Shown here: positions 31,292 through 39,450 of the stretch, piece after piece
How positions within the stretch are numbered: the first letter of the stretch is position 1
Layout: each line of letters begins with the position of its first letter
NCBI GenBank assembly: GCA_947455215.1
Contig: CANGNA010000031.1
Span: 1-45,613 of the forward strand
Source of the DNA: Chitinophagaceae bacterium
GTDB lineage: Bacteria; Bacteroidota; Bacteroidia; Chitinophagales; Chitinophagaceae
Length of the DNA: 45,613 nucleotides
Reading direction: 5' to 3'
Program-made: the position numbers and the translations under genes
Notes under the pieces: model-generated
Seen by the model: only the letters and a program-made list of their open reading frames with translations
Told to the model about the DNA's origin: nothing
The model's database searches: none

Positions 31292-32467
31292 ATGGGTGGA
31301 GTAAATATCACATTAGCGAACGGCAACCTGGGTAGCACATTGCAAACCAACGATGGTGTAGCCGGAATTATTCTGAACGCGAATGAGGAAGGTATGGTGT
31401 TGGCGGGCAGGATGATGTTATTCACGAGCATGGCAGCGGTTGCTGGCGCAGGTATAACCCAGGGTGGAAATCCTTTCTTATGGAGTCAGTTGAGCAATTT
31501 TTATGCTGAAGCCGGGAAAGGTGCAGAATTGTATGTAATGCCAGTAGAAAGCACAAAGACTATTACGCAAATGTGCGACATAGAGGGTGACTATATAGGT
31601 AAACTGTTAGACGGCGCAGAGGGACGTATAAAGCTGTTGGGGGTAGTATCTAATGATCGTGTGGTTTATGATGGGGATGTAGTTATTACCAATGGTCTGA
31701 ATGCAGATGTATATGATGCGCTTGATAATTTGGCAGCGGTGGCGGAAAGCTACGATACCAATAAGCACTGGCCCTTCAGAGCAGTCATCGGAGGGACATC
31801 TTACCAGAATAATCCGGGGCTTCTTGCCGATATCACCAATGGAACTACTAACAACTATGCCGCTGTGTTGATAGGCGATACGCAAGAGGGTGACGGTTCA
31901 GCTGTTGGGTTGGTACTTGGCCGACTTGCTACAATAGCAGTACAACGTAAGGTAAGCCGGGTCCGTTCTGGTGCGTTAAACACTGATCTGGCATATATAG
32001 GAGATTCAGCGGTATCTGGAAGTGTATTGGATGAATGTGCTGCAATAGCCGGTCTTGGCTTTATCACATTCGTTACCTATCCAAATGTACAAGGTTACTT
32101 TTTTAGCCATGACGGCACTGCCAGTGCTACTACGGACGACTACCACTTCCTGGCGCGTGGCAGGATCATAGATAAGGCGCACAGAATAACCTATGCCACG
32201 TTTGTACAGGAGGTAGACGATGAGGTACCAGTGAATACCGACGGTACCCTGGATGCGGGCTTCTGTAAATGGCTGAGCCAGCAGATCGTGAACCAGATCA
32301 ACAACAGTATGACGGTGAATAAGGAGATCAGCAGCGTGAGCTGTACAATCAATCCTGCGCAGAACATACTCAGCACGAACAACCTGAACGTAGAGCTGCG
32401 TATTGTGCCTGTAGGCTATGCCACTGACATTACGGTGAACCTCGGCTTCAGAAACCCGGCGCTGTAA
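31292..32467 (+). CDS. Tail sheath protein (DUF2586-like)
   Basis: 391 residues from ATG 31292 (MGGVNITLANG). An upstream in-frame ATG at 31223 would translate the dispersed repeat ('LVLRQTQDD') and is rejected. 'GVAGIILNANEEGMVLAG', 'GNPFLWSQLSNFYAEAG', 'ELYVMPVESTKTITQM' and a C-terminal 'SSVSCTINPAQNILST' domain fit the contractile sheath subunits of Bacteroidetes Mu-like phages. A sheath followed by a tube gene implies a contractile, myovirus-type tail as in Mu. Confidence 0.78.
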   Translation: MGGVNITLANGNLGSTLQTNDGVAGIILNANEEGMVLAGRMMLFTSMAAVAGAGITQGGNPFLWSQLSNFYAEAGKGAELYVMPVESTKTITQMCDIEGDYIGKLLDGAEGRIKLLGVVSNDRVVYDGDVVITNGLNADVYDALDNLAAVAESYDTNKHWPFRAVIGGTSYQNNPGLLADITNGTTNNYAAVLIGDTQEGDGSAVGLVLGRLATIAVQRKVSRVRSGALNTDLAYIGDSAVSGSVLDECAAIAGLGFITFVTYPNVQGYFFSHDGTASATTDDYHFLARGRIIDKAHRITYATFVQEVDDEVPVNTDGTLDAGFCKWLSQQIVNQINNSMTVNKEISSVSCTINPAQNILSTNNLNVELRIVPVGYATDITVNLGFRNPAL

Positions 32468-32470
32468 ATA

Positions 32471-32510
32471 AGTACCAGGAACCGAGCCCTTCGACAAGCT
32501 CAGGGTGACA
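32471..32510. repeat. Adjacent 'CCAGGAACC' and 'CCTTCGACAAGC' repeats
   Basis: Two repeat families side by side in the 84-base gap between the sheath and tube genes, 3 bases after the stop. Confidence 0.65.
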
Positions 32511-32551
32511 AGTTTTAAATTTTTAAACTAAAACAATAAAAGAAACTCAAT

Positions 32552-32980
32552 ATGGCTGGAATAACATTTTTTGACAGCAAGGAGTGCGAGTGGGCAGATA
32601 TGTCCTTCTTTATAGGCGGAGCGCCAGTAGCCAAGATACAAAGCGTACGCTATAAGCGCACGAAAGAGAAAAAGGCCTTGCATGGTGCCGGTAATAAGGC
32701 TATATCAATACAGAGTGGCAATGAGACCATAGAAGGTAGTGTAGGGTTGCTGAAGGGCGCACTGGACGACCTGAATGCCGCTGCACAAGCCGCAGGTGGT
32801 GAGAGCGTGCTCGACGTATCTGTGGATGCGGTAATTACCTATAAGCCTGCACCTGGCAGACCCCTTAAGACCGACACCATTGTTGGTTTGGAGTTTACGG
32901 AGTACGAGAAGAGCTGGGAGCAAGGCGCAGATCATATGATGATCAACACTCCGTTTGTGGCCCTGGACCTGAACGACTAA
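32552..32980 (+). CDS. Tail tube protein
   Basis: 142 residues following the sheath, as in most contractile tails. Beta-rich: 'FIGGAPVAKIQSVRYKRTKE', 'SGNETIEGSVGLLKGALDDL', 'DTIVGLEFTEYEKSWEQG'. Such proteins polymerise as hexameric rings inside the sheath. Family identity is inferred from position and length. Confidence 0.68.
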   Translation: MAGITFFDSKECEWADMSFFIGGAPVAKIQSVRYKRTKEKKALHGAGNKAISIQSGNETIEGSVGLLKGALDDLNAAAQAAGGESVLDVSVDAVITYKPAPGRPLKTDTIVGLEFTEYEKSWEQGADHMMINTPFVALDLND

Positions 32981-33010
32981 TCCAATTTCAACACCATTAA
33001 TTTTTATAAA

Positions 33011-33388
33011 ATGAAGAGACGTTTTTTATTTGATACGGCAGCCACAGAGAACGGGGGTGGCCAGCAGCCAGAGCCGGAGCGTAAGCCGTGGATAGGTGAA
33101 GCATCTGCAGAGCAGATAGCAACCTGGAAGACGCAACACAAGCTGGGCATATACCAGGTAGTGACTGAAGAGGGGCACATAGTGTACTTTAAAAACCCCG
33201 ACCGCAAGGAAGTGAACTGCGCACTGAGCAAGAGCAGCCAGCCCCTTGCCCGCCTGGAGGAGCTGTATGGCCTGACCAAAATAGGCGGCAGCGCCGAGGT
33301 AGATAAGAATGACACCATGCTGCTTGGCGTATACAACACGATACAGCATAAGCTGGACGGCAGCATGGCGGTACTGGTAAACTTATAA
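33011..33388 (+). CDS. Tail assembly chaperone, upstream (G-like) part
   Basis: 125 residues between tube and tape measure, the standard place of the tail chaperone pair. 'AEQIATWKTQHKLGIYQVVT' then 'DPDRKE'-like charged turns and 'SQPLARLEELYGLTKIGGSA' form a helical domain. Stop TAA 33386-33388. The -1 frame is open from 33352 to 33612, so a frameshift would add about 75 residues. Confidence 0.65.
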   Translation: MKRRFLFDTAATENGGGQQPEPERKPWIGEASAEQIATWKTQHKLGIYQVVTEEGHIVYFKNPDRKEVNCALSKSSQPLARLEELYGLTKIGGSAEVDKNDTMLLGVYNTIQHKLDGSMAVLVNL

Positions 33389-33420
33389 AGGGATCGGCAG
33401 GAGGGCCGGAGGCTGATCCC
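33379..33420 (+). other. Candidate -1 frameshift signal
   Basis: AAACTTA (33379-33385) overlaps the last codons before the stop and is followed, after 4 bases, by a 9-bp stem GGGATCGGC/GCTGATCCC (33390-33398, 33412-33420). The heptamer is not a textbook X-XXY-YYZ site, but stem, spacing, open -1 frame and gene position all fit programmed frameshifting in tail chaperones. Confidence 0.5.
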
Positions 33421-33429
33421 ATAGGGTAT

Positions 33430-33612
33430 GTGAATGCACAGTTTTGTTACCACATGCCCGGTTATAACTACCAGGCGGCCAGCGACCAGGAATGGGCGCA
33501 GATGTATAAACACCTGGAATACATACGCAGCCAGGAAGCGCAGAGAAGCGTGGAGCTGGCAAAAATAGGGCTGGTGGCCAATGGCCCCGGCAGAAAGGCA
33601 AGAAGAAGATAA
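33430..33612 (+). CDS. Tail assembly chaperone, downstream (T-like) part
   Basis: 60 residues if begun at GTG 33430, but more likely translated as the -1 extension of 33011-33388 (joined sequence 'KGSAGGPEADPIGYVNAQ'). 'SDQEWAQMYKHLEYIRSQEA' is the amphipathic helix seen in T-type extensions that recruit the tape measure protein. Ends in a basic 'GRKARRR'. Confidence 0.6.
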   Translation: MNAQFCYHMPGYNYQAASDQEWAQMYKHLEYIRSQEAQRSVELAKIGLVANGPGRKARRR

Positions 33613-33616
33613 GCGA

Positions 33617-33644
33617 GAGGCCCGTCCGGACAAGGGCGGGCTTC
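33617..33644 (+). terminator. Hairpin after the tail chaperone genes
   Basis: Stem of 11 pairs with G-U wobbles (GAGGCCCGTCC/GGGCGGGCTTC, 33617-33627 and 33634-33644), GGACAA loop, short T tail. Probably a partial terminator that lowers tape measure expression. Confidence 0.5.
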
Positions 33645-33666
33645 TTAGTTACAGAGCGTGGTTCGA

Positions 33667-33706
33667 CCCTTCGACAAGCTCAGGGTAAACTAGGCTGAGG
33701 GTGACA
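33667..33706. repeat. 'CCTTCGACAAGCTCAGGGT' repeat with a partial second copy
   Basis: CCCTTCGACAAGCTCAGGGT followed by a degenerate GGCTGAGGGTGACAGG. Lies in the gap before the tape measure gene. Confidence 0.65.
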
Positions 33707-33731
33707 GGCATAAGATCACAAACAATTACAC

Positions 33732-35699
33732 ATGGCAAATAGCGGTTTCATCAATTTCGTAGTCAACTTCAGCGAGCGCGGTCTTGCTGCGGTGAATAGC
33801 AATGCCAATACCATGCTGGGCTACGTGAACCGTAACCTTGGTACTACCCAGCGCCAGGCCCGCTATGCGACACAAAGCCTTGGCGAAATGAACCGCCAGC
33901 TGAACGCCCTGCGCGCCAGGCGTGAGCTGATGATTGATACCCGGCAGATAACTGCCGCGAACAGGGAGATAGCCCAGCTGGAGGGGCGCATAAATAACCT
34001 GAGCGGAACCGGTGGGCGTGCTGGTGGTGGCATGAGCGGCCTGCTGAAGGGCGGCCTGATAGCTGGTGGCATAGCTGCTGCCGGATATGCTGCTAAGCAG
34101 GTAGTAACTGACAGCATAGAAGCTGCCATGAATTATGGCACCCGGCTGAAGAGCTTTGAGGTGCTGGTAGGAAATGCCACCCGTGGCCGTGCCCTGGCTA
34201 ACGAGCTGCGCGACATGAAGATGAACACCCTGGTGGGTGGTGGTGTGTACCAGAACGCCCAGACCATGCTGGGCTTTGGGGTGAACGAGCGTAGCGTGAC
34301 CAGGAAGCTGAGGGAAGTAGGCGACGTAGGGATGGGCGATACGGACAGGATGCAGAGCCTGGCACTGGTACGATCGCAGACGACGGCAGCCGGTAAGCTG
34401 ATGGGCCAGGATCTTCTGCAGTACATCAATGCAGGATTTAACCCGCTAAGCGTAATGGCCGAGCACTGGAAAGAGTTCGGTTTTAAAACCAAGCAGACCG
34501 TAGGCACCCTAAAGGACCTGATGGAAGAGGGTAAGATATCCTCTGAAATGGTAGATAAGGCATTTACGGTAGCTACCAGCAAGGGTGGCCGCTTCTACCA
34601 GATGATGGACCAGATAGGGGAAACAGCGGGTGGTAAGCTGCTGAAGCTGAAGGGAGCCTGGGCGGCCACGCAGATAGATATAGGCAATAGCCTTATGCCA
34701 ATAGCTGAAGCTGGCATGAAGGCGGCCACCAGCCTGCTGCACTTTCTGCACGTTGGGCAAAGTGTACCGGATAGCTTGCGCAATGAACAGGCCGCAGCGA
34801 ACACTCTTGTAGGAGCGATTACTCAGCTGAATGAGAAAAGCGAGGTAAGGGCCAGGCTGATAGATGAGCTGAAGGCTAAGTACCCTGAATTCTACGGGGA
34901 AATAGATAAGGAAAAGACGAAGAATGAGGAGCTGCTTAAAATACTGAATAAGGTAAACGATGCCTATGGAAAACGTATAGGAGTTGCCGAAATGAAGATG
35001 AGCAGCCAACTTGACAAGGAGGAGGGCAATCGCTTACTGGCTGCATCTGCGAATGCATTGAAGCTAAAAGCCTGGCGCGACGGAGGGATGAAAGGACCAC
35101 GACCTATAGGGCTGATGGAAGAACGTGAGATTGGAAAGATAGGAGTGGACTACGGGTTTAAATATAATGAGTCAGGTGCTGTTAGTGATATGCTGCTGCA
35201 GTTTATGGTGCAGGCTGGAGCAAAAGGCAAGCAATTGATGGACAAGGGCAGCTGGGAAGAGCGTAACAGCAGGTTTGCGGAGCTGGTAAATGAAGGGAAT
35301 GTACTGGTCAATAACCCGGAGGCGCAAAAGAAGCTATGGGGCAAAAGCTACGGTAAAAACAGTGCAGCGTTCTCCAAAGAATGGAATACAATATTGCGCC
35401 TGCAGAAAGAGACAGGCAACAAGTATACCGGTAGCCTGATGAACTATGACTACAATAACCTGGACAAATTACTGCATCCGGATACTTCCAGTAGTGATTT
35501 GACAAGTTCTATAAGTGATACCGGCAGAAAGATAGCGGGAGGTGGTAACCGGCAGATCATCATCAACCTGAACGCTCCGATGATCAAAGACCAAGTATTT
35601 CATGTAAACAGCATGGCGGAAGCCAAAGAATATAGTGAGCGCGACCAGGAAGATATACTGCTGCGCATACTGCAGAGTGCGAAAGCGGCCCTGGGATAA
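33732..35699 (+). CDS. Tail tape measure protein
   Basis: 655 residues, short for this class, implying a short tail. N-terminal coiled coil ('REIAQLEGRINNLSG', up to about 95), a hydrophobic Gly/Ala segment ('GLLKGGLIAGGIAAAGYAAK', about 104-123), then the tape-measure core ('LIKSFEVLVGNATRG'-like: 'GTRLKSFEVLVGNATRGRAL', 'GQDLLQYINAGFNPLSVMAE'). It sets tail length and probably helps DNA cross the membrane. The stop codon overlaps a dispersed repeat. Confidence 0.85.
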   Translation: MANSGFINFVVNFSERGLAAVNSNANTMLGYVNRNLGTTQRQARYATQSLGEMNRQLNALRARRELMIDTRQITAANREIAQLEGRINNLSGTGGRAGGGMSGLLKGGLIAGGIAAAGYAAKQVVTDSIEAAMNYGTRLKSFEVLVGNATRGRALANELRDMKMNTLVGGGVYQNAQTMLGFGVNERSVTRKLREVGDVGMGDTDRMQSLALVRSQTTAAGKLMGQDLLQYINAGFNPLSVMAEHWKEFGFKTKQTVGTLKDLMEEGKISSEMVDKAFTVATSKGGRFYQMMDQIGETAGGKLLKLKGAWAATQIDIGNSLMPIAEAGMKAATSLLHFLHVGQSVPDSLRNEQAAANTLVGAITQLNEKSEVRARLIDELKAKYPEFYGEIDKEKTKNEELLKILNKVNDAYGKRIGVAEMKMSSQLDKEEGNRLLAASANALKLKAWRDGGMKGPRPIGLMEEREIGKIGVDYGFKYNESGAVSDMLLQFMVQAGAKGKQLMDKGSWEERNSRFAELVNEGNVLVNNPEAQKKLWGKSYGKNSAAFSKEWNTILRLQKETGNKYTGSLMNYDYNNLDKLLHPDTSSSDLTSSISDTGRKIAGGGNRQIIINLNAPMIKDQVFHVNSMAEAKEYSERDQEDILLRILQSAKAALG

Positions 35700-35733
35700 T
35701 GGCTCAATGGCTTAATTGCTCAATGGCTCAATG
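35698..35733. repeat. 'AATGGCTCAATGGCTTAATTGC' repeat
   Basis: Begins within the stop codon of the tape measure gene (TAA 35697-35699). Confidence 0.7.
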
Positions 35734-35757
35734 CTTACCAATTTAAACGGAATTTAA

Positions 35758-36381
35758 ATGTCAATCAGTCTTAGCATATCGGAGTTATACAGTGCCATTT
35801 TCGGGTATGAAAGTGCAGCGTTCGAGTTTGACCAGGTAACGGGATTTGCCGATGTGACCGATCTGAACCGTAAGGAGTTTGGCGACTATGGCTCGCCGTA
35901 TTACAGCGAGGATCAGTTTGGCCGTGAATACTACCTGCCGGTGACAGTGAGCTTCCCCGACAAGGATAAGGCGAAGGTAGGCATACTGGGCGCTGTAAAC
36001 AGCCTGAAGAGCTGGGAGCTGCCACACCCTGTAGTATCTATACAACCGCAGAAAACAATAATAAAAACGCCACTAACCGAGCGCCAGGGCAGCGTGATAG
36101 AGCTGAGCCAGATAGACCTGTATGAGGTGACCGTGCGCGGTGTGATGATCAACACCACCAACGAGTATCCGGAGGCGATGATGAAACAGCTGAAGGACCT
36201 GTTTGTAATAGGCACGCCGCTGAAGCTGCGCTGTGCCGCCTCGGATATATGGCTGAATGACGTGGGCTATAAGGTAGTGCTATCAGGCATCAGCATACCG
36301 GAAGTGCGCGGGGTAAAGAATGTGTTTGGTTACGAGATCAGGTTCATTAGCGACGGGATAGTAGACCTGGTGGAAATCTGA
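35758..36381 (+). CDS. Tail protein, DUF6046-like
   Basis: 207 residues after the tape measure. 'DVTDLNRKEFGDYGSPYYSE', 'LPVTVSFPDKDKAKVGIL' and 'PLTERQGSVIELSQIDLYEV' fit a Bacteroidetes phage family that I know as DUF6046; it occupies the place of the LysM-like baseplate/tube connector in Mu. Beta-rich. Exact role unproven. Confidence 0.6.
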   Translation: MSISLSISELYSAIFGYESAAFEFDQVTGFADVTDLNRKEFGDYGSPYYSEDQFGREYYLPVTVSFPDKDKAKVGILGAVNSLKSWELPHPVVSIQPQKTIIKTPLTERQGSVIELSQIDLYEVTVRGVMINTTNEYPEAMMKQLKDLFVIGTPLKLRCAASDIWLNDVGYKVVLSGISIPEVRGVKNVFGYEIRFISDGIVDLVEI

Positions 36382-36383
36382 TA

Positions 36384-36460
36384 AATGGCTCAATGGCTTA
36401 ATGGCTCAATGGCTTAATTATTCATGAGGATGCGAGATTGCTTCGTTCCTCGCAATGACG
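36384..36460. repeat. Two repeat families before the baseplate hub gene
   Basis: AATGGCTCAATGGC repeat (36384-36420) then TGCGAGATTGCTTCGTTCCT plus CGCAATGACG (36431-36460). The ATG of the next gene (36455) is the ATGACG of the second repeat. Confidence 0.75.
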
Positions 36461-37492
36461 AAAACAATGTTTGTACTGAATAGCCGGATAACGGTAGGTG
36501 GATTTACTTGGAGCGGCGTGGAGAGCGGGACGGTAGAGCGCAGCCTGCACAGTGCTGCGGATAGCTGCACCATAAGGATGCCGACAGTGGGCAGGGTGAA
36601 GTATAAGAACGGCAGCGCTCCACAGCTGGAGACTATAGGCGACCTGTTTAAAGAGAACGACAAGGTAAAAGTAGAGCTGGGCTATAACGGCGACCTGAAG
36701 ACGGAGTTCCAGGGCTTTGTGAACTACATAAACCCAGGTGGTGGCCGGATGCCGACGGAAATAGTGTGCGAGGGCTATATACGCCCCCTACGCCTTAATA
36801 AGAACCTGAAGGGCTTTTATGCACAAACCAGCGTAAAGCAGCTGCTACAGCTGGCCGTAAAGGGTACCGGGATAAAACTGGTGGTACAGGACGATATACA
36901 GCTGTACAACATTACCCTGGACAATGCCGGTGGCACTGACGTGATCCGCGAGATCATGAACATATGCCAGCGGGTGATCACGATCTTCTTTGTTACCCCG
37001 GATACACTGTGGTGCGGCCTCACCTATACAGCATATAAGGAAGGACGCAACCCGTTTGGTGTTGGCGAAGTGAAGTACCGTATAGGCTATAACTGCCTGC
37101 GCGATAATAGTCTGACCATAAAGCGCCCGGCAGAACCCATACAAGTGATACTTGGTGGAACACTGGCCACCGGCAGACGTGTAGAAACGGCCAGTGAAAA
37201 GAAGGTGCTATCTAACAGGGCGACGGCGATGAGCAACAACCTGCACAGCATAGCCGAAATGCAAAAGATTGCCAACGAGATGCAGTACCAGAAAAACTAT
37301 ACTGGGTTTGAAGGAAGTGTGACAGCGTTTCTGCAGCCGTACTGCCAACCGGGTTATAAGATGTGGCTGGAGGATAGCCGATACCCGGACAGCAAGGGTT
37401 ACTACATAGCGGAAAGTGTACGGGTAAATTTTAGCCCTGCCGGTGGCAGACGCATAGTGGAGGTGGGGCCGCAAATAGGGTTTAAAGATTAA
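36455..37492 (+). CDS. Baseplate hub protein (Mu gpP / gpD-like)
   Basis: 345 residues. 'ERSLHSAADSCTIRMPTVGR', 'NDKVKVELGYNGDLKTEFQG', 'EIVCEGYIRPLRLNKNLKG', 'DVIREIMNICQRVITIFF' and C-terminal 'PGYKMWLEDSRYPDSKGYYI' follow the gpP/late-gene-D hub architecture. It forms the threefold hub above the spike. The start ATG 36455 lies in a dispersed repeat; ATG 36467 (MFVLNSRI) would give a protein 4 residues shorter free of it. Confidence 0.68.
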   Translation: MTKTMFVLNSRITVGGFTWSGVESGTVERSLHSAADSCTIRMPTVGRVKYKNGSAPQLETIGDLFKENDKVKVELGYNGDLKTEFQGFVNYINPGGGRMPTEIVCEGYIRPLRLNKNLKGFYAQTSVKQLLQLAVKGTGIKLVVQDDIQLYNITLDNAGGTDVIREIMNICQRVITIFFVTPDTLWCGLTYTAYKEGRNPFGVGEVKYRIGYNCLRDNSLTIKRPAEPIQVILGGTLATGRRVETASEKKVLSNRATAMSNNLHSIAEMQKIANEMQYQKNYTGFEGSVTAFLQPYCQPGYKMWLEDSRYPDSKGYYIAESVRVNFSPAGGRRIVEVGPQIGFKD

Positions 37493-38109
37493 TGCCCTTC
37501 GACAGGCTCAGGGTGACAAAAAAGGTAATAATGGGAAAGAAAGCAAAACAGATAGGTGAAGTAATAGAGGATATAGCACTGATGGCCGGTGGTAAGCCTG
37601 TGGTGTTTACGGGTATAGTGAAGAGCGTGAACGAAAGTGCTGGCACCTGTGATGTGGCCCTGAATGTGAATACAGCCGACGTGCTTACAAAAGGTGTACA
37701 GATAAACACCTTCTCTGGTATGGCTGATGGAATGATCTGCGTGCCAGCGGTGAATAGTGTGGTATGGGTAGCTGCCCTGGATGGTACCGGCAATAAAGCA
37801 ATTATACGCTGTAGTAGTGTAAGCAAGGTGCTGATAAAAACGGGCAGCATCACTATACAAATAACCAGCGAAGGCGTGGCGCTGAACGGAACCGACCTGG
37901 GCGGAATAGTGAAAGTACAAGACCTGGTGAACAAGCTGAACAACCTGGAGCAAACGATCAATCAGCTGATGACGCTGATCACCGGCTGGACGCCGGTGCC
38001 TGGTGATGGCGGCCTTGCATTGAAAACTGCACTCGCCAGCTGGTGTACCGAACTGCTGACGAATACAGTTGTTGCCGATTTGGAGAACACTAACGTAAAA
38101 CACGGATAA
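37492..38109 (+). CDS. Baseplate spike protein (Mu gp45 / gpV-like)
   Basis: 205 residues from the overlapping ATG 37492 (TAATG) or, more likely, 192 from ATG 37531 (MGKKAKQIGE): the first 13 codons ('MPFDRLRVTKK') are the dispersed repeat at 37495-37518. 'VFTGIVKSVNESAGTCDVAL', 'GMICVPAVNSVVWVAALDG' and 'TGSITIQITSEGVALNG' are OB-fold and spike strands. Pierces the outer membrane at the tail tip. Confidence 0.62.
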   Translation: MPFDRLRVTKKVIMGKKAKQIGEVIEDIALMAGGKPVVFTGIVKSVNESAGTCDVALNVNTADVLTKGVQINTFSGMADGMICVPAVNSVVWVAALDGTGNKAIIRCSSVSKVLIKTGSITIQITSEGVALNGTDLGGIVKVQDLVNKLNNLEQTINQLMTLITGWTPVPGDGGLALKTALASWCTELLTNTVVADLENTNVKHG

Positions 38110-38133
38110 CCCTTCGACAGGCTCAGGGTGACA
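38110..38133. repeat. 'CCTTCGACAGGCTCAGGGTGACA' repeat
   Basis: Starts right after the spike gene stop (38107-38109); with 37495-37518 it brackets that gene. Confidence 0.7.
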
Positions 38134-38149
38134 ATTTAAAATAGAATAT

Positions 38150-38443
38150 ATGGCTGACGTATTTGATATACTACTGGATGATGATTTTGACCTGTCGATG
38201 AGGGACGGTGACTTTGTGATAGGAGAATCAACAGCGCAGCATGAACAATTACTGCTGCTGCTGAATAAGGGCGAGGTAAAGCAGTTTCCAACGGCGACGG
38301 TAGGGGCTGTGGAGTATATAGACGATGAAGGACAAAGCGCCCTGGTACAGGAGATAGCGGAGAAGTTTGCTGCAGACGGCATGCAGGTGAATAAGGTGGC
38401 CGTAGAGAGCGGGATCATTAACACAGACGCGTATTACAAATGA
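38150..38443 (+). CDS. Baseplate protein, Mu gp46 / gp25-like
   Basis: 97 residues. Starts 'MADVFDILLDDDFDLSMRDG', 'GDFVIGESTAQHEQLLLLLN' and ends 'NTDAYYK'. The 'GDFVIGES...Q....LL..KGE.....' pattern is that of the small wedge proteins of Mu gp46 type. Last 4 bases overlap the next gene. Confidence 0.6.
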   Translation: MADVFDILLDDDFDLSMRDGDFVIGESTAQHEQLLLLLNKGEVKQFPTATVGAVEYIDDEGQSALVQEIAEKFAADGMQVNKVAVESGIINTDAYYK

Positions 38444-38760
38444 GCATCAACTACACAATAAGACCGAGACAGACGCTGGCTGATGCCGTGCTACAGGAGA
38501 CCGGGACACTGGAGGGATACATGGCCGTGTGTGTGGCCAATAACGTATCGCCATCGGATATACCGGCAGAGGGGACACCGATAGTTATACCAGACGGCGT
38601 GGCCACCGACAGAACAGCCCTGGAATACCTGGCCGAGCGGGAAATAACCATAGGGACTATGGGTACAATGGCCGGACTACCTAGCGGTAGTGCCCTATTG
38701 GCTGAAGACGGAGCCACAACACTGGAAACAGAGGACGGAGATACAATACTACCTGAGTAA
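38440..38760 (+). CDS. LysM-like tail protein
   Basis: 106 residues. 'YTIRPRQTLADAVLQETGTL', 'YMAVCVANNVSPSDIPAEGT', 'PIVIPDGV' is a LysM-type fold as in P2 tail protein X. The Gly/Thr-rich acidic end ('EDGATTLETEDGDTILPE') may be flexible. Probably strengthens the baseplate or binds peptidoglycan. Confidence 0.6.
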   Translation: MSINYTIRPRQTLADAVLQETGTLEGYMAVCVANNVSPSDIPAEGTPIVIPDGVATDRTALEYLAEREITIGTMGTMAGLPSGSALLAEDGATTLETEDGDTILPE

Positions 38761-38781
38761 CAATTTAAACAGTATATAAAC

Positions 38782-39447
38782 ATGAGAAAAGCAATTATTA
38801 CCCTGCTGCTGGCGATATGCAGCATGAGTACCTGGGCGCAGAAGATCAGCGACTTTAGCACTACCACCAATGTGAGCACCAATGACTATATGGCCGGTGT
38901 GCGCTGGGATGGTGTTTCTTTTACTAACAAGAAATACCAGCTGCCATTTCGCTACCAGGACGGCGTGTATAAGGTGCCGAGTGTGCATGACGGTGTAGTA
39001 GTGGCTGATACAGATGGCACGCAAACGGGTGTGCCATTTGATACGCTATTTACGCATATGTACCGGGGATATTGGGACAGTATAGTCGTTTTTACATCCG
39101 CTGCCAATGGTGGTGTATATGGCAACCTATATTATAAAATAGATAGGATAGGTGGTTATCTGGTGATGCGAGGAACACTGTCAGCGAATAATGCACAAAA
39201 CTTTGCTGCGCTACCCGGATCGGGTTTCAAAATAATGGGCACTTTACCCATCAGTTTAGCCGTGCCAGCATACTTCTCGGCCTATTTTTATGGCGCTGGA
39301 GCCTTTAAAGATGATGCCGGTGTGGACTGGATAAGACAACTAAACTGCTACGTAGCTCAAGATGGAACTATTAAAATGTGTTGGCTGAGACCAGAAGTTG
39401 CAATATCAGCCTATACCATATACGTTAATGCAGTAATTCCCCTTTGA
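38782..39447 (+). CDS. Exported fibre-like protein
   Basis: 221 residues. MRKAIITLLLAICSMSTWAQ is a Sec signal peptide. A middle beta region ('MAGVRWDGVSFTNKKYQLPF', 'VSTNDYMAG') resembles short Bacteroidetes phage tail proteins. The C-terminal ~110 ('NGGVYGNLYYKIDRIGGYLV', 'LPGSGFKIMGTLP', 'IYVNAVIPL') is related to the end of 40795-41613. Signal plus receptor-binding-like domain suggests either a protein assembled on virions after export or one displayed by the lysogen. Confidence 0.55.
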   Translation: MRKAIITLLLAICSMSTWAQKISDFSTTTNVSTNDYMAGVRWDGVSFTNKKYQLPFRYQDGVYKVPSVHDGVVVADTDGTQTGVPFDTLFTHMYRGYWDSIVVFTSAANGGVYGNLYYKIDRIGGYLVMRGTLSANNAQNFAALPGSGFKIMGTLPISLAVPAYFSAYFYGAGAFKDDAGVDWIRQLNCYVAQDGTIKMCWLRPEVAISAYTIYVNAVIPL

Positions 39448-39450
39448 TCA

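Noticed and set aside
25577-38133. CRISPR array from recurring CCTTCGACAAGC units
   Set aside because: Copies are kilobases apart, without regular spacers or cas genes; they are dispersed intergenic repeats.
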